Of a stretch of DNA of 25,418 bases, positions 22,506 to 25,418 are shown one piece after another; position 1 is the stretch's first letter, and each line of letters opens with the position of its first letter. Source of the DNA: Syntrophomonas sp. UBA4911. GTDB lineage: Bacteria > Bacillota > Syntrophomonadia > Syntrophomonadales > Syntrophomonadaceae. The stretch lies in contig DHCD01000021.1 in NCBI GenBank assembly GCA_002398105.1, positions 1 through 25,418 of the forward strand. The letters are read 5' to 3'. A program made the translations under genes and the position numbers. The notes beneath the pieces are model-generated. The model worked only from the letters and a program-made list of their open reading frames with translations. It was not told the origin of the DNA and made no database searches.

Positions 22506-23912
22506 TTAACAGGAGACAGCCCCCTGCAGAGCATAGGCCAGTTTATCCAGATCTTTATGCTGATGCACCTCGGTTACACAGTAGAGAGCGCTCTGACCCA
22601 ACTGAGGAAAGTCGCGGGACAGATCCTTGCCGCCAAATATTTTAAATTCCAGCAAGCGTTTGTTTATCTGAGCTACCGACTTGCCGGTCATATCGAAATT
22701 AACCACAAATTCTTTAAAGAAGGGAGAAGACATTTGAATTTTGACCCCGGGGACCTGGGAGATTTTTTTGGCGGCGTACTGGGAATTTTGCATTATAGTG
22801 GTTCCCACTTCCTCCATTCCCTTAGGTCCCATCAGGGACAGATAAACTCCGGCAGTTATTGCCCAGAGTCCGGTACTGGTACCGGTGAATTCCTTGCCTT
22901 TATCCCTGGAACCATAAGAAGTACGGTCATACAGAACCTCGCCGAAGCCCAACTCGCCTTCCTGGATGGTATCAGTAAGACCATACATGAGATCCTTGAA
23001 TTCGGAAACATATTTCATATCGTCATTAGTGGCAATAAATCCACCCTGGCAGCCTCCGGCGCCGAGGTGCAAACCTAACGGGTGGTAATCTCCGCAAGTG
23101 ATGGTAGCTCCATAATTGGCGGGCGCTTCCATTACCCCCAGCGATATGGGGTCGGTATAGACAATGAATTCGGCCCCCGCCCGCCGGGCGATTTTGCCGA
23201 TTTCCTCCGCCTGGGTCTCAATAAACCCCAAATAAGAGGGATTTTCGATAAAAACAGCAGCTACGTCATTGGACATGTTCTTTTTCAGATCATTAAGATC
23301 CATCAATCCGGTATTAATGTCAAAGCCTATTGTCACTATCTGAATTTCCGGCTGCGGTACGGAACTCAGATAATTCTTTACTATCATGGCTATCTCCGGA
23401 TTCATGGTCGCCGGCAGTAAGACTTTTTTACGGTCGTTGATGCGGTTGGCCATCCGCAGGGAAGTGGAAGCTGCCTGACCGCCGTCATACATGGGAATAC
23501 TGAGCACATCCATATCCATCAGCTCGCCCATGAGGCTGCAGTATTCGAACAAGGCCTGCCACTTGCCGTGATCACCCATTGACTCCCCCACATAAGCGGT
23601 TAGAAATTCACCCCGGCCATTGATTTCATCGCAAACCGCAGGGACAAAATGCTGGGCACATCCCGCCCCCAGAAAACAAAGATAATCGTCACAGGTTTTA
23701 TTTTTACTTAAAATCTCGTCAGTATGCCGGCGAATTGAATATTCGTCCAAAATCGGTTCCGGCAGCTGCATCGACTGCTTGTATTTCAGGTGCTCCGGAA
23801 TTTCTTCATAGAGTTGCATCGGATCGGTTACGCCGACTTCTTTCATCATCTGCGCTTTGGTCTCCGGAGCCGAATTAGGTATATAAGGATAAACAATCGG
23901 TTTTTTATGCAT
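22506..23912 (-). CDS. gcvPA: Glycine dehydrogenase (decarboxylating) subunit 1
   Basis: This is the N-terminal half of the split glycine decarboxylase; it pairs with GcvPB to form the active PLP enzyme and lacks the PLP lysine itself, as expected. The protein has 468 residues. Family segments include YIPNSAPETKAQMMKEVGV near the N terminus, FLGAGCAQHFVP, TAYVGESMGDHGKWQALFEY (the usual family text is TPYQPEISQGTLQALFEY), MYDGGQAASTSLRMA, and FIENPSYLGFIE. The start is the ATG at 23912 with GGAGG eight bases upstream; an ATG six codons earlier lies before that site. It heads gcvPA-gcvPB and follows the DUF1540 gene by 69 bases. Confidence 0.93.
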   Translation of the reverse strand: MHKKPIVYPYIPNSAPETKAQMMKEVGVTDPMQLYEEIPEHLKYKQSMQLPEPILDEYSIRRHTDEILSKNKTCDDYLCFLGAGCAQHFVPAVCDEINGRGEFLTAYVGESMGDHGKWQALFEYCSLMGELMDMDVLSIPMYDGGQAASTSLRMANRINDRKKVLLPATMNPEIAMIVKNYLSSVPQPEIQIVTIGFDINTGLMDLNDLKKNMSNDVAAVFIENPSYLGFIETQAEEIGKIARRAGAEFIVYTDPISLGVMEAPANYGATITCGDYHPLGLHLGAGGCQGGFIATNDDMKYVSEFKDLMYGLTDTIQEGELGFGEVLYDRTSYGSRDKGKEFTGTSTGLWAITAGVYLSLMGPKGMEEVGTTIMQNSQYAAKKISQVPGVKIQMSSPFFKEFVVNFDMTGKSVAQINKRLLEFKIFGGKDLSRDFPQLGQSALYCVTEVHQHKDLDKLAYALQGAVSC

Positions 23913-23981
23913 TCTGATTCCTCCATTCATATGCTTTGGGGTACAAATCAGGGGTTCGCAGGAGGCAGACCGCCGGTTTCT

Positions 23982-24389
23982 CTATTCCGGAACATAGGTT
24001 TTGCACCGGGTGTCACCGGAAATGGCAGCGCTGGGCCCCTCTATAGTAATCTCTTCCGCCTTGCAGACATCATGCTCCCAATATTGGCAGTCATCTGCAT
24101 TGCAGGTTATCAGCGGGGTAAGGTTGCTGGCCCCGCTTTCATAAATATGACTGGAGTCGGCAGCATTGATTCCCAGGTTATCATCCGCCATCATTGAGTC
24201 ACGCATATCTGTTCCCGCTTGTACATCTTTGCCGCTTACAAATTGTTTGTTCACGTCGCGAGGGTAAAAAGTATCGCACACTGCCGCTCGACTGCTGTTT
24301 TCTACCTGAATCTCACCTGCCGCACAAAGATTATTGGGATGGTGAAAGGCACAACTCTTAACTTTGCAGATGGTATTGGTTTTATCCAT
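23982..24389 (-). CDS. Two-domain DUF1540 cysteine-rich protein
   Basis: This 135-residue cytoplasmic protein has two copies of the DUF1540 pattern. Copy one uses Cys 8, 13, 22 and 38 (CKVKSCAFHHPNNLCAA); copy two uses Cys 96, 101, 109 and 129 (CNADDCQYWEHDVCKAEEITI). The four-cysteine layout suggests a small metal site in each domain. The linker at about 45-90 is acidic and contains SGKDVQAGTDMRDS. DUF1540 proteins are common in Clostridia and their role is not known. AAGGAGG lies eight bases before the ATG. It is upstream of gcvPA on the same strand, but linkage to glycine metabolism is not established. Confidence 0.85.
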   Translation of the reverse strand: MDKTNTICKVKSCAFHHPNNLCAAGEIQVENSSRAAVCDTFYPRDVNKQFVSGKDVQAGTDMRDSMMADDNLGINAADSSHIYESGASNLTPLITCNADDCQYWEHDVCKAEEITIEGPSAAISGDTRCKTYVPE

Positions 24390-24615
24390 AATTGGGCCTC
24401 CTTTTTGTATAATTTCTTTAAAGCGTCTGGGGCAGGAATTTTAACCTTAATATACTGAACCATCACTTCCTTCCAGAATATATCAATAGTTAGTATTTTC
24501 TTTATTCTCGAGACTATTCTTGGCATAAAATGGTACAGTCTAAGTTAGGCTTCCATAAATAAACCTATCCAGGCGGGAAAAACTAGTTAGAAAGTAAAAA
24601 ATGGGGGTAATTATA

Positions 24616-25418
24616 ATGGAAGTTTCCTATCAGAGATTTTGGATAAAGAATGACCAGGTAATGGAACAGCAGAAATTACCGGCTGATTTTATTGAGCACG
24701 GTACCTCCCTGTATGAGGTGTTGCGGGTAATGCAGGGGATACCCCTGTTTCTTGAGCAGCACCTGGCAAGGTTAAAACATACCGCCCAGCTTACCGGACT
24801 GGCCTTGCCCCTGGATGACGCCGGCATTCAGCAACGTCTGCATGATCTGATGGTCAGCAATAAGGTAGATGCCGGTAATGTCAAGCTGGTAATCAATTAT
24901 CCTTCCCCGGGCAGGACAGCCGACCTTTATGCTTATTTTGTGGAGCATAGTTACCCTTCAGCAAGTGATTATCAAAATGGGATAAAAACGGTTCTGGTTC
25001 AGGTGGAACGCCCTAATCCCAATGCTAAGGTAGACCGGGCCGATTATCGCCGCACGGTTGACGGCGCTATACGTGAGAGCGGGGCTTATGAGGCTTTGTT
25101 GGTGGATCGCCAGGGCAATGTAAGCGAGGGGGGAAGATCAAATCTGTTTATGCTTAAAGGAGATATTATATATACGGCTCCGGGCGACAAGGTATTAAAG
25201 GGGATAACCCGGCAGATGGTTTTTGCCGCCTGCCGCAACCGGGGCTATCAGGTGGTGGAAAAAGAGATAAGCCTTCAGGAGATGCTTAATATGGAAGCTA
25301 TTTTTATATCCGGCACTTCCCCCAAGGTACTGCCGGTAAGCCAGGTCGACGACCAGCGTATTGATTCCGGCAGCAATGCGATCATCCGGGATATCATGGC
25401 CGGCTATGATGCTATCAT
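24616..25418 (+). CDS. Class IV aminotransferase (PabC/IlvE/Dat type), cut by the window end
   Basis: A fold-type IV PLP enzyme of the aminodeoxychorismate lyase, branched-chain or D-amino-acid aminotransferase kind. The frame runs open from the ATG at 24616 off the right edge, giving 267 residues. FIEHGTSLYEVLRV (about 25-38) is the typical start, Lys138 in NAKVDRADYRR is at the PLP-lysine position, and Glu171 in VSEGGRSNLF matches the conserved Glu. KGITRQMVFAACRNRGYQVVE and FISGTSPKVLPV are later family segments. The second ATG is preferred because GGGGG lies just before it and a longer start adds only five residues. Whether it makes 4-aminobenzoate or amino acids cannot be told. Confidence 0.85.
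   Translation, partial: MEVSYQRFWIKNDQVMEQQKLPADFIEHGTSLYEVLRVMQGIPLFLEQHLARLKHTAQLTGLALPLDDAGIQQRLHDLMVSNKVDAGNVKLVINYPSPGRTADLYAYFVEHSYPSASDYQNGIKTVLVQVERPNPNAKVDRADYRRTVDGAIRESGAYEALLVDRQGNVSEGGRSNLFMLKGDIIYTAPGDKVLKGITRQMVFAACRNRGYQVVEKEISLQEMLNMEAIFISGTSPKVLPVSQVDDQRIDSGSNAIIRDIMAGYDAI

Noticed and set aside
23913..23981. Glycine riboswitch upstream of gcvPA
   Set aside because: The gap is only about 69 bases and lacks the tandem aptamer pattern; the region upstream of the DUF1540 gene shows none either.
1..25418. CRISPR array, tRNA or rRNA genes
   Set aside because: No regularly spaced direct repeats and no tRNA T-arm or rRNA signatures were seen on either strand.

Overview
The window looks like chromosome of an anaerobic Gram-positive bacterium of the Clostridia, probably a Syntrophomonas-type fermenter or syntroph. 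The evidence is indirect: purine-rich GGAGG ribosome binding sites, several TTG starts, a two-subunit glycine decarboxylase (GcvPA/GcvPB), CsoR, an AroH-type chorismate mutase, a HutP-family protein, a DUF1540 protein and a GctA/GctB-type CoA-transferase. There is no rRNA, tRNA or CRISPR array, and no complete mobile element.

Left part (1-6550). A CoA-transferase pair (gctA-gctB, minus strand, 1-base overlap) is followed by a core-length DAHP synthase (aroF, minus). Divergent from aroF is an omega-amidase/nitrilase gene (plus). Next comes a stand-alone DUF4157 gene (plus) with an HExxH motif, an acidic Ser/Glu repeat block and a Lys/Arg-rich tail. DUF4157 is a domain associated with cargo of extracellular contractile injection systems (eCIS), and this is the most unusual coding sequence in the window. 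A strong hairpin separates it from a convergent zinc-ribbon methyltransferase gene.

Middle part (6551-15718). A 366-base noncoding stretch holds what looks like an IS256-type terminal repeat, a G-tract cluster and a 17-bp inverted repeat. Then come the copper-resistance operon csoR-copA-copZ (minus) with a promoter carrying a possible CsoR site, and a three-gene group: membrane-anchored unknown protein, HutP-family protein, aroH. A second minus-strand group is rluB, a short cobT-like gene, an unrecognised gene and an HDOD-domain gene. folE is divergent from rluB across a palindrome-rich region.

Right part (15719-25418). The convergent gap after folE holds a 150-bp inverted-repeat element that could fold into a branched RNA, plus a 13-bp tandem duplication. 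An acetamidase/formamidase gene follows. The remaining minus-strand block reads, in transcription order: DUF1540 protein, gcvPA, gcvPB, AcoX-like ATP-NAD kinase, APC-family amino-acid permease, metallophosphoesterase. Together these suggest amino-acid (glycine) uptake and oxidation. The window ends inside a class IV aminotransferase gene (plus).

Start codons were reassigned where a Shine-Dalgarno site made the longest reading frame unlikely. Functions rest on motifs read by eye and on family knowledge; no database search was run.
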